In this document: positions 37,071-43,798 of the stretch, in pieces
How positions within the stretch are numbered: position 1 is the stretch's first letter
Layout of the letters: each line of letters opens with the position of its first letter
From: Cupriavidus sp.
Lineage (GTDB): Bacteria; Pseudomonadota; Gammaproteobacteria; Burkholderiales; Burkholderiaceae
NCBI GenBank assembly: GCA_031180665.1
Contig: JAPSLP010000001.1
Span: 231,259-295,258, forward strand
Length of the DNA stretch: 64,000 nt
Reading direction: 5' to 3'
The notes under the pieces: generated by a model
The model's database searches: none
Seen by the model: only the letters and a program-made list of their open reading frames with translations
What the model was told of the DNA's origin: nothing
Program-made: the position numbers and the translations under genes

Positions 37071-37337
37071 ATGAGCGCCCCAATTCCCCAGCACCCCGAC
37101 GAGCACCCCGACGAGCGCCGCATCGGCGCCTGCGCTTACCTGCTGCACATGCTGCTGCAGCGCGCGGAACAGCAGCAGCCCGGCATGCTCGATGCGCTGA
37201 TACGCGGTGTCACAGCGGACCGGGACGGCGCGCAAGCGCGGGGACTGGCCGATCCACGTGCTGCCGGCGTCTTCGATGAAGCGCTGCGCATGCTGGAACT
37301 GGCAAACGACCAGATCAGGGCGCAGGCCCGACCGTAG
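37071..37337 (+). CDS. small hypothetical protein
   Basis: 88 residues, MSAPIPQHPDEHPDERRIGA, acidic and helical (AYLLHMLLQRAEQQQPGMLDALIRG, EALRMLELANDQIRAQ). A GGGAGG ribosome-binding site precedes it; an ATG two codons earlier is also possible. It is followed by a good Rho-independent terminator, which supports its being a real, separate transcription unit just before the DUF3348 operon. No family recognised. Confidence 0.6.
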   Translation: MSAPIPQHPDEHPDERRIGACAYLLHMLLQRAEQQQPGMLDALIRGVTADRDGAQARGLADPRAAGVFDEALRMLELANDQIRAQARP

Positions 37338-37373
37338 CGATCGCGGGCTTACCCCGTCGCGGCCGAAACGCGG

Positions 37374-37401
37374 CCCCGGCAGTGTAAACTGCGGGGTTTT
37401 T
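37374..37401 (+). terminator. Rho-independent terminator
   Basis: CCCCGGCAGT, loop GTAA, ACTGCGGGG, then TTTTT. One bulged base in the stem. It separates the small hypothetical gene from the DUF3348 gene, whose ATG follows 13 bases later, so the operon promoter must overlap or lie upstream of the terminator. Confidence 0.65.
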
Positions 37402-37413
37402 CACTCAGGCGCT

Positions 37414-38235
37414 ATGTTGCAAGTGCCCCCGAGCGCAGGCCCCGGCGGACAGACGCTGATCCGGCTGCTTGCGCACCTGACCGAAGCCCAGGCCCCCGAA
37501 TCGGCGCCGTCGCTGTCGGGCCAGTTGAGCCAATGGCTGGGCTGGACCGATGCGATCGCGTTGTCGTCGGCGCTCAATGGCAATCCGCCGGCCGTGCCGG
37601 CGGTGGGCGCGCGCGCGGCCGACAGCGACGAAGCCGCCGACAGCGCGCGGGTCCGTACGATGCTGGTCGACGCCATCCGCGACGACCGGGCCTCGTCCAG
37701 GGCGCGGCGCAGTCCGGTCCGACCCCTGCCGGTGGAGGCGCTCGATGCGTCGGCCGATTTCGCGATCCATCGCCAGCGCTATCAGACGCTGCAGCAGCGG
37801 ATGGAGAGCGCCATCGGCGATCTGCGCGGCCGCCTGCGCGCGGCGCTGGCGCGGCGTCCCGGCCAGGGCAGGCTGGCGATGCTCGATGCGGTGATGGAAC
37901 GCGTGATGGGCGCGCGCGAGCAGGCGTTGCTGGCGAACATCCCGGCCGTGCTCGAGGCGCACTACCAGCGGCTGCGGCAGGCGGAGGAAAGCGCGCTGGC
38001 CCAGGCCGCAAGCGCCAATACCAGCAATACCGACACGACGGACCCTAGCGCCGAAGCCGCCGCGGCCGCTGCAAGCCCGGAGCCGGCCCGCGTGGCGGCG
38101 ACGGTCACGCCCGGTGCATGGCGCCGCGCGTTCCGCCGCGATATGGAAGACCTGCTGCTGGCCGAGCTGGACCTGCGTTTCCAACCCGTCGAGGGATTGG
38201 TCGCGGCCCTTCGCGCCAACCGGTCCGGCAGCTAA
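37414..38235 (+). CDS. DUF3348 family protein
   Basis: 273 residues, matching the DUF3348 family of Burkholderiales. It has no signal peptide or membrane segment, is helix-rich, and has a low-complexity Ala/Ser/Thr stretch near residues 200-225 (NTSNTDTTDPSAEAAAAAA) before a conserved C-terminal part (AWRRAFRRDMEDLLLAELDLRFQPVEGLVAAL). It is the first gene of a four-gene operon with the DUF802 membrane protein, an OmpA/MotB-like protein and DUF2894. Ten bases separate it from the next gene. It is presumably a cytoplasmic component of that complex; its activity is unknown. Confidence 0.85.
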   Translation: MLQVPPSAGPGGQTLIRLLAHLTEAQAPESAPSLSGQLSQWLGWTDAIALSSALNGNPPAVPAVGARAADSDEAADSARVRTMLVDAIRDDRASSRARRSPVRPLPVEALDASADFAIHRQRYQTLQQRMESAIGDLRGRLRAALARRPGQGRLAMLDAVMERVMGAREQALLANIPAVLEAHYQRLRQAEESALAQAASANTSNTDTTDPSAEAAAAAASPEPARVAATVTPGAWRRAFRRDMEDLLLAELDLRFQPVEGLVAALRANRSGS

Positions 38236-38245
38236 CCAGAACATC

Positions 38246-40711
38246 ATGACCCGATTCCCTATTCAACTTGTTGTGTTCGTGGCGGGCCTGCTGGCCGTCT
38301 GCTGGATCGGCGCCGGCTACGCGGGCTCGAATGCGCTGGCGTTCGCCGTGACGCTGCTGATCGGCGGCTTCTATCTCGGGGGCGCGTTCGAGCTGCAACG
38401 CTATCGCCAGGCGACCGCGAGCCTCACGCAGGCGGTCGGCGGCCTGTCCGACACGCCGGCGAGCCTCGGCGCCTGGCTCGAACGCATCGATCCGGACCTG
38501 CGTCAGGCCGTCCGGCTGCGCGTCGAAGGCGAACGCGTTGCCTTGCCCGGCCCCGCGCTGACCTCGTATTTCGTCGGCCTGCTGGTGCTGCTCGGCATGC
38601 TCGGCACGTTTCTCGGCATGGTGGCCACGCTCAAGGGCACCGGCCTCGCGCTGGAAACCGCGACCGATCTGCAGGCGATCCGCGCCTCGCTGGCCGCGCC
38701 GGTCAAGGGCCTGGGCTTCGCCTTCGGTACCTCGGTGGCGGGCGTGGCGACCTCGGCCATGCTGGGACTGCTGGCGGCGCTGTGCCGGCGCGAGCGGATC
38801 GAGGCGGCGCGGGCGCTGGACGCCCATATCGCGACGACGTTGCGCGTCCATTCGCGGGTCCATCAGCGCGAGGAGGCGTTCCGGCTGATGCAGCGCCAGG
38901 CCGAGACGATGCCGGTGCTGGTCGAGCGGCTGAACGCGATGATGGCCGCGATGGAGCAGCAGAGCCAGACCCTGACCGAACGGCTGGCCGCCAGCCAGGA
39001 TGCCTTCCACGGCAAGACCGAAGCGGTGTACACGCGCCTGGCCGCGTCGGTCGAGCAATCGCTGAAGGACGGCGTCGCCGAGAGCGCGCGCGCCGCCAGC
39101 GCGGCCATCCAACCGGCGGTGGAAGCCACCATGAGCGGGCTGGCGCGCGAAGCGGCCGGGCTGCGCGATACCGTCACGCAGTCGATGCAGCAGCAGCTGG
39201 AAGGCCTGGCGTCCCGCTTCGACGCGACCACGACGCAGGTGGCCGGCCTCTGGAACGAGGCGCTGGCGGACCACCGGCGTACCAGCGCCGCGCTGGCCGA
39301 CGGCCTTCGGGGCACGCTCGACGGCTTCGCCGCCAATTTCGAGCAGCGCTCGGCGGGCTTGCTGGAGCAGGTCGCCCAGCGCATGGACAGCGCGGCAGCC
39401 GCTGCCTCGGCCCGCTGGAACGAAGCGCTGTCCGGCCACGAGCGCACCATCGGCGCGATCGCGAGCGAGAACCAGCAGGCGCTGGCCGCCGCCGCCGGCG
39501 CCTTCGAACAGAATGCGAGCGCGCTGCTGACCACGGTGGCGCAGGCGCAGGCCGAACTGCGCGCGCAGCTGGCCGCGCAGGACGAACAGCGCCTCGCCAA
39601 CTGGAGCGCGACGCTGTCCAGCCACGAACGCGCCATCGGCGCCATCGCCACCGAGAACCAGCAGGCGCTGGCGGCCGCCGCCGGCGCCTTCGAACAGAAT
39701 GCCGGCGCGCTGCTGACCACGGTGGCGCAGGCGCAGGCCGAACTGCGCGCGCAGCTGGCCGCGCAGGACGAACAGCGCCTCGTTAACTGGGGCGCGACGC
39801 TGTCCAGCCACGAACGTGCCATCGGCGCGATCGCCACCGAGAACCAGCAGGCGCTGGCAGCCGCCGCCGGCGCCTTTGAACAGAATGCGAGCGCGCTGCT
39901 GACCACGGTGGCGCAGGCGCAGGCCGAACTGCGCGCGCAGCTGGAAGCGCACGACGAGCAGCGCCTCGCTACCTGGAGCGCGACGCTGGACGGCATCGCG
40001 GCCGGACTGCACCAGCAATGGGAGCAGGCCGGTACCCAGACCGCGAACCGGCAGCAGCAGATCTGCGAGACGCTGGAGCGCACCGCGCAGCAGATCACCG
40101 CCCAGACGCAGGCGCAGGCCGGCGCCACCATCGCCGAAGTGGCCCGCCTGGCCCAGGTCGCCGGCGAAGCGCCGCGCGTGGCGGCCGACGCCATTGCCGA
40201 ACTGCGGCGCAAGCTGTCCGATGAAATGGCGCGGGACAACGCGATGCTGGAGGAACGCACCCGGCTGATGGAGAGCCTGTCCACGCTGCTCGATCAGGTC
40301 AGCCGGACCTCCACCGCGCAACGCGAGGCGGTCGACACGCTGGTCGGCACCAGTGCCGAACTGCTGGAGCGCATCGGCTCGCGCTTCACCGACAAGGTCG
40401 AGGCCGAGACCGGCAAGCTGACCGACGTCGCGGCGCAGGTCACCGGCAGCGCGGCCGAGGTGGCGAGCCTGGGCGAAGCGTTCGGCATGGCGGTGCAGCT
40501 GTTCAGCGAGTCGAACGACAAGCTGGTCGCGCATCTGCAGCGCATCGAGGCCGCACTCGACAAGTCGATGGCCCGCAGCGACGAGCAGCTGGCCTATTAC
40601 GTGGCGCAGGCCCGCGAAGTGGTCGATCTGAGCATGCGCTCGCAGAAGCAGATCCTCGAGGACCTGCAGCACGTCGCCGGCCAACGGGCACCGGACGCAG
40701 AGGCGGCATGA
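38246..40711 (+). CDS. DUF802 protein: MotA/TolQ/ExbB-like membrane protein with long coiled-coil tail
   Basis: 821 residues. Four hydrophobic helices are seen (about 5-25, 30-50, 106-128, 156-180). The third and fourth carry the MotA/TolQ/ExbB signature: GLLVLLGMLGTFLGM and GLGFAFGTSVAGVATSAMLGLL with Gly161-Thr162. From about residue 185 to the end is a long helical, Ala/Gln/Glu-rich cytoplasmic tail, including three near-identical 62-residue repeats. The partner OmpA-like gene overlaps by 4 bases. The architecture matches that of ZorA, the motor stator with a long tail, but no Zorya effector genes are nearby. Function is inferred to be a proton-driven membrane machine. Confidence 0.85.
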   Translation: MTRFPIQLVVFVAGLLAVCWIGAGYAGSNALAFAVTLLIGGFYLGGAFELQRYRQATASLTQAVGGLSDTPASLGAWLERIDPDLRQAVRLRVEGERVALPGPALTSYFVGLLVLLGMLGTFLGMVATLKGTGLALETATDLQAIRASLAAPVKGLGFAFGTSVAGVATSAMLGLLAALCRRERIEAARALDAHIATTLRVHSRVHQREEAFRLMQRQAETMPVLVERLNAMMAAMEQQSQTLTERLAASQDAFHGKTEAVYTRLAASVEQSLKDGVAESARAASAAIQPAVEATMSGLAREAAGLRDTVTQSMQQQLEGLASRFDATTTQVAGLWNEALADHRRTSAALADGLRGTLDGFAANFEQRSAGLLEQVAQRMDSAAAAASARWNEALSGHERTIGAIASENQQALAAAAGAFEQNASALLTTVAQAQAELRAQLAAQDEQRLANWSATLSSHERAIGAIATENQQALAAAAGAFEQNAGALLTTVAQAQAELRAQLAAQDEQRLVNWGATLSSHERAIGAIATENQQALAAAAGAFEQNASALLTTVAQAQAELRAQLEAHDEQRLATWSATLDGIAAGLHQQWEQAGTQTANRQQQICETLERTAQQITAQTQAQAGATIAEVARLAQVAGEAPRVAADAIAELRRKLSDEMARDNAMLEERTRLMESLSTLLDQVSRTSTAQREAVDTLVGTSAELLERIGSRFTDKVEAETGKLTDVAAQVTGSAAEVASLGEAFGMAVQLFSESNDKLVAHLQRIEAALDKSMARSDEQLAYYVAQAREVVDLSMRSQKQILEDLQHVAGQRAPDAEAA
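39437..39994 (+). repeat. three 186-base in-frame tandem repeats in the DUF802 gene
   Basis: Each unit encodes 62 residues beginning HER(A/T)IGAIA(S/T)ENQQAL and ending LSS/LDG, with few differences between copies. Boundaries are approximately 39437-39622, 39623-39808 and 39809-39994. DUF802 is known as a repeated segment. The close DNA identity indicates recent duplication or gene conversion. Confidence 0.88.
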
Positions 40712-41355
40712 GAGAGGAGATCGACGCCGGCGTCGAGCCGACCGTACCGACGTGGGCTGTCTTCGGCGACCTGATGTCGGTGGTGCTCGGCGCCTTCGTG
40801 CTGATTCTGCTCGGCGTGATCGGCATCCAGCTAGAACTGGCCTCGCGCCTGGACAACGAGGTCAAGCAGCGCCAGCAGGAGATGCATCGCCGCGAGAGCC
40901 TGGAACAGGCTCTGGCCGGCCCCTTGGCGGCCGGGCGCGTGACACTGGTGAACGGGCGCATCGGCATCAGCGGCAGCGTGCTGTTCGCGCTGAACTCGGC
41001 CGAGCTGCAGCCCGAAGGGCAGGAGGTGCTCAAGAGCCTGGCCGCGCCGTTGAAGACCTATCTGCGCAATCGGGACGAGATCCTGATGGTCAGCGGCTTC
41101 ACCGACGACCGGCAGGTGCGCGACGGCAACCGCCAGTTCGCCGACAACTGGGAGCTGTCCGCCCAGCGCGCATTGACGGTGACCCGCGCCCTGATCGATG
41201 CGGGCGTGCCGGCCGCATCGGTATTCTCGGCCGCGTTCGGCGCGCAGCAGCCGGTCGCCTCGAACAAGGACGCACAAGGCCGCGCCCGCAACCGCCGTGT
41301 CGAGATCGCGCCGATCCCGCGCGTGTCGATGGGAACAGGGAAGTCCGGTGGCTAG
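40708..41355 (+). CDS. OmpA/MotB-like peptidoglycan-binding membrane protein
   Basis: 215 residues. A single N-terminal transmembrane helix begins FGDLMSVVLGAFVLILLGVIG; Asp21 sits where MotB and ZorB have their proton-accepting Asp (DLMT pattern). After a coiled segment, a C-terminal OmpA domain (FALNSAELQPEGQEVL, GFTDDRQ, NWELSAQRALTVTRAL, GRARNRRVEI) should bind peptidoglycan. It overlaps the DUF802 gene (ATGA) and the DUF2894 gene (8 bases), so the three are translationally coupled. Together with the DUF802 protein it forms a MotAB/ZorAB-like pair. Confidence 0.9.
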   Translation: MREEIDAGVEPTVPTWAVFGDLMSVVLGAFVLILLGVIGIQLELASRLDNEVKQRQQEMHRRESLEQALAGPLAAGRVTLVNGRIGISGSVLFALNSAELQPEGQEVLKSLAAPLKTYLRNRDEILMVSGFTDDRQVRDGNRQFADNWELSAQRALTVTRALIDAGVPAASVFSAAFGAQQPVASNKDAQGRARNRRVEIAPIPRVSMGTGKSGG

Positions 41356-42040
41356 CCTCGGTGCCGACGACATGCTGGCGCGCATCGAGGCATGGCGCGA
41401 CAGCGGAGCGGACCGGATCGATCCCGTCCGCTTTCGCCTGCTCGAGGCACTGGCGCGACGTGCGTCCGCTCACAGCGGCCCGGCGCGGCGGCGGCTGGAA
41501 GAAACACTGGCCGCGCTCGTTCAAGCCTATGAGGACCGGCTCGGTCGCACAGCGGGCGAGTCGGCTCGGGCCGAACAAGATTTTGCGCAACGCCAGCGTA
41601 GCGCCGGACCGCTGGCGGCACTGGTGCGCGAGCTCAGGGGCGAGGCCGAAGGGTACGACGCGCAGGCCGGAATCCCCGTCAATGCGCCGCGGCATCCGCC
41701 CCAGCCCGACCCGGCGCTGGTCGAATATGTCCGCCGGACATGGACGCGCCTGAGCGCCGACCGCGCCTGGCGGCAGTCGCTCGAACGGGTCCCGGAAAAC
41801 GCCGGACCGCTGAACTCCAACCACCTGGTCCACCGCGCGCTGTCGGCCATGCGCGAACTGTCGCCCGGCTATCTGCAGCAGTTCCTGTCCTATGTCGATA
41901 CGCTGTCGCGACTGGAGCGGATGAACGGGGACGGAGCGGCCGACGGCAAGGGCGCGCCGCCTGCCAACGGTGCGGCCAGGGCCGTGCGCGGCAAGGCGCG
42001 CCAGCCGCGCGCGAAGCCGGCCGCGCAGCCGAAACCGTAG
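41348..42040 (+). CDS. DUF2894 family protein
   Basis: 230 residues from a GTG start that overlaps the OmpA-like gene by 8 bases; the start is supported by family length and by coupling. It is soluble, helix-rich, with a conserved block (VEYVRRTWTRLSADRAWRQSLERVPENAGPLNSNHLVHRALSAMRELSPGYLQQFLSYVDTL, abbreviated sense: NAGPLNSNHLVHRAL) and a basic Ala/Pro-rich tail (KARQPRAKPAAQPKP). It belongs to the DUF2894 family, which co-occurs with DUF3348 and DUF802. No activity is known; it may be a cytoplasmic regulator or effector of the membrane pair. Confidence 0.83.
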   Translation: MASLGADDMLARIEAWRDSGADRIDPVRFRLLEALARRASAHSGPARRRLEETLAALVQAYEDRLGRTAGESARAEQDFAQRQRSAGPLAALVRELRGEAEGYDAQAGIPVNAPRHPPQPDPALVEYVRRTWTRLSADRAWRQSLERVPENAGPLNSNHLVHRALSAMRELSPGYLQQFLSYVDTLSRLERMNGDGAADGKGAPPANGAARAVRGKARQPRAKPAAQPKP

Positions 42041-42045
42041 CGCCT

Positions 42046-42089
42046 CACCGCATCACCACCGCATCACCACCGCATCACCACCGCATCAC
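42046..42089. repeat. four 11-base tandem repeats (CACCGCATCAC)
   Basis: Four head-to-tail copies between the convergent DUF2894 and XoxJ-like genes; the last copy overlaps the end of the latter. No gap sequences separate the units, so this is a simple tandem repeat and not a CRISPR. Confidence 0.85.
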
Positions 42090-42976
42090 GGCGCCACCGG
42101 CGTCAGTCCCGCGGCGGTGAAGATCTTCTGCAGTTCGCCGTTGCCGCGCAGCACATCGAGGGCGCGCTGCACCGCGTCGGCCAGCTCCGCGTTGTCCGCC
42201 TTCACCGCCATGCCGACTGCCCATCCGCGCGGCGGCAGCAGCGGCGAGGAAACCTCCGCGGCGGCGTACTGCGAAGCGGTGCGGCCCTCGGCCTTGAGCG
42301 CGCTTTCATACTGCGAACGCGTGACCATCGCGGCCGCAATCTCGCCGGCAAAGAGGGCGCGCAGGCTCTCGCGCGGCGACCGATAGATCCGGACCTTGTC
42401 GCGCAGCGCGCCGCCGGCCCCGGCGAGCAATGCGTTGGCACCGGCCGAGCCGGCTTCGGCGCCGACCGGCAGGCCCGCCAGATCGCCGAGATCGCGGATC
42501 TGCGGCAGCCGCGCAGTGTCGTGGACCAGCACGAACTGCTCGCGATAGTACGGGGCGAAGATCGTCGCCTTGTCGTTCTCGCGCATGAAGGCGCGGTCCA
42601 CCGGCACGTGCAGCATCACGTCGGCAGGCCCATAGCCGAGATAGTGGCCGCGCCACACCATATTGCGCAGGTCGTCCGCCATGTTCTCGTCGGCGTCGAA
42701 GGGCAGCAGCGTCAGCGACAGATTCAACTGCCGGCTCAGCGCCTGCGCGATCGCGACGTCGACGCCGGTCGGCTTGCCGTCGACGACCTCGGAGAAGGGC
42801 GCAAAGGCCTTGTAGACCGCGACCTTCAGCCGGCCGCTCTCACGGATCCTGGCCAGATCGGCCCAGGCACCGGCGGACCACGCCAGTCCGGCCGACAGCA
42901 GCAGCAACGCGACGGCGCGGCGGCGGCGCGCGGCCGGCGCCGGGCGCATCGAAGGCGCGGGGAGCATCGGGGGCAT
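42086..42976 (-). CDS. quinoprotein-dehydrogenase-associated periplasmic binding protein (MxaJ/XoxJ-like)
   Basis: 296 residues with a signal peptide (RAVALLLLSAGLAWSAGAWA) and a family 3 solute-binding fold (LKVAVYKAFAPFSEVVDGKPTGVDVAIAQAL). The segment YGPADVMLHVPVDRAFM is typical of the binding proteins found beside PQQ alcohol dehydrogenases. MxaJ/XoxJ proteins are thought to bind and mature the dehydrogenase and not to transport solute. It is 49 bases downstream of the cytochrome c550 gene and probably shares its sigma54 promoter. Confidence 0.87.
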   Translation of the reverse strand: MPPMLPAPSMRPAPAARRRRAVALLLLSAGLAWSAGAWADLARIRESGRLKVAVYKAFAPFSEVVDGKPTGVDVAIAQALSRQLNLSLTLLPFDADENMADDLRNMVWRGHYLGYGPADVMLHVPVDRAFMRENDKATIFAPYYREQFVLVHDTARLPQIRDLGDLAGLPVGAEAGSAGANALLAGAGGALRDKVRIYRSPRESLRALFAGEIAAAMVTRSQYESALKAEGRTASQYAAAEVSSPLLPPRGWAVGMAVKADNAELADAVQRALDVLRGNGELQKIFTAAGLTPVAP

Positions 42977-43025
42977 CGTCGTCTCCTGAATGTGGGGCGA
43001 AGGCGGGGGCTTCGCCGCGTGCCAA

Positions 43026-43511
43026 TCACTGTGGCCGGCGCGATTCCAGGTAGGTCTTCAGCGCCCAGACGGCTTCCTGGGTCAGCGTCTCGTCGAACGG
43101 CGGCATGTAGACGCGGCCGTCGCGCGTGCGGCCGCGGCGCACGGTGGTGGCGAAGTACTGGTCGATCTCGCTGTAGCAGCCTTGTTTTTTCTTCGGGTCG
43201 GCCAGTGCCGAGCAGTCCGAGTCCAGACTGCGAAGGTCCGGCGCGATGCCGCCGGAGATCGCGTCGAGGCCGTGGCAGCGCGCGCAGTTCTGGTTATAGG
43301 CGGAGCTGCCGATGCGCAGCGCCTCGTCGTGCGCGGGGCCTGTGCGGTAGGGGTTTTCCTGCTTCCACTCCTTGCCGAGCTGCGGCAACGTGCTGGTGTC
43401 GACGGCCTGGGGCGTGACGTCGCCATGGGCATGGGCGGCGCCGGGCATCGCGGCGGCGGCCAGGCCGGCACAGAGGGCAAGGGCGGAAAGAAGCGGGCGG
43501 AATGTCGCCAT
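43026..43511 (-). CDS. pedF: cytochrome c550, PedF-like
   Basis: 161 residues: signal peptide (LLSALALCAGLAAAAMPGAAHA), then one haem site CARCH at 76-80. Additional Cys (DSDCSAL, KKQGCYSE) form the likely disulfide of this family. PedF-type cytochromes accept electrons from PQQ ethanol dehydrogenases in the periplasm. The start is the ATG after GGAGACCCCC. A good sigma54 element lies 42-57 bases upstream. The activator gene is divergent. Confidence 0.88.
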   Translation of the reverse strand: MATFRPLLSALALCAGLAAAAMPGAAHAHGDVTPQAVDTSTLPQLGKEWKQENPYRTGPAHDEALRIGSSAYNQNCARCHGLDAISGGIAPDLRSLDSDCSALADPKKKQGCYSEIDQYFATTVRRGRTRDGRVYMPPFDETLTQEAVWALKTYLESRRPQ

Positions 43512-43552
43512 GGGGGTCTCCTGGTGTTGTCGGGATCGTTTGCCCCATCGTC

Positions 43553-43568
43553 CGCAAGAGCTGTGCCA
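43553..43568 (-). promoter_or_regulatory. sigma54 -24/-12 element for the cytochrome c550 gene
   Basis: On the minus strand the sequence reads TGGCACAGCTCTTGCG. The GG and GC pairs are separated by exactly 10 bases and the match to TGGCAC-N5-TTGC is close. The predicted start of transcription lies about 30 bases upstream of the ATG. Confidence 0.82.
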
Positions 43569-43661
43569 CTCCCCCCAGGCCCGGGAAACGGCGCAATGCG
43601 CCACGCAGCGGCGGCGTCGCGTTGCAACATGGCCGCCGGGGCGCCCTCGAATTCAACACCC

Positions 43662-43677
43662 TGGCAAGCATTTTGCT
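43662..43677 (+). promoter_or_regulatory. sigma54 -24/-12 element for the activator gene
   Basis: TGGCAAGCATTTTGCT with GG-N10-GC spacing. It points toward the AcoR-like gene with a leader of about 110 bases. It lies back to back with the sigma54 element of the cytochrome gene, about 95 bases apart. Confidence 0.72.
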
Positions 43678-43684
43678 CCACAAT

Positions 43685-43691
43685 GCAACAG
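43685..43691. promoter_or_regulatory. candidate activator-binding motif GCAACAG (activator/cytochrome region)
   Basis: GCAACAG or its complement CTGTTGC also occurs upstream of the sigma54 elements of the alcohol dehydrogenase (53539-53545) and aldehyde dehydrogenase (62426-62432) genes. Here it is about 117 bases upstream of the cytochrome promoter and at the transcription start of the activator gene. Confidence 0.4.
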
Positions 43692-43798
43692 TGCTCCGGC
43701 GGGACCCTGTGCAGCCACTGTGCAGCAGTCCCGGGCGGATGCCCCGATCGCCGAAGATCCGGCACCAAGATGCCGGGCAGCCGAACAGGAGACAATCC

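Noticed and set aside
38105..40684. An 859-codon open frame antisense to the DUF802 gene
   Set aside because: It is rich in Arg, His, Gln and Gly, has no domain, and mirrors the codon bias of the real gene on the other strand.
42046..42089. CRISPR-like short repeats
   Set aside because: Units of 11 bases follow each other without spacers, and no cas genes are present.
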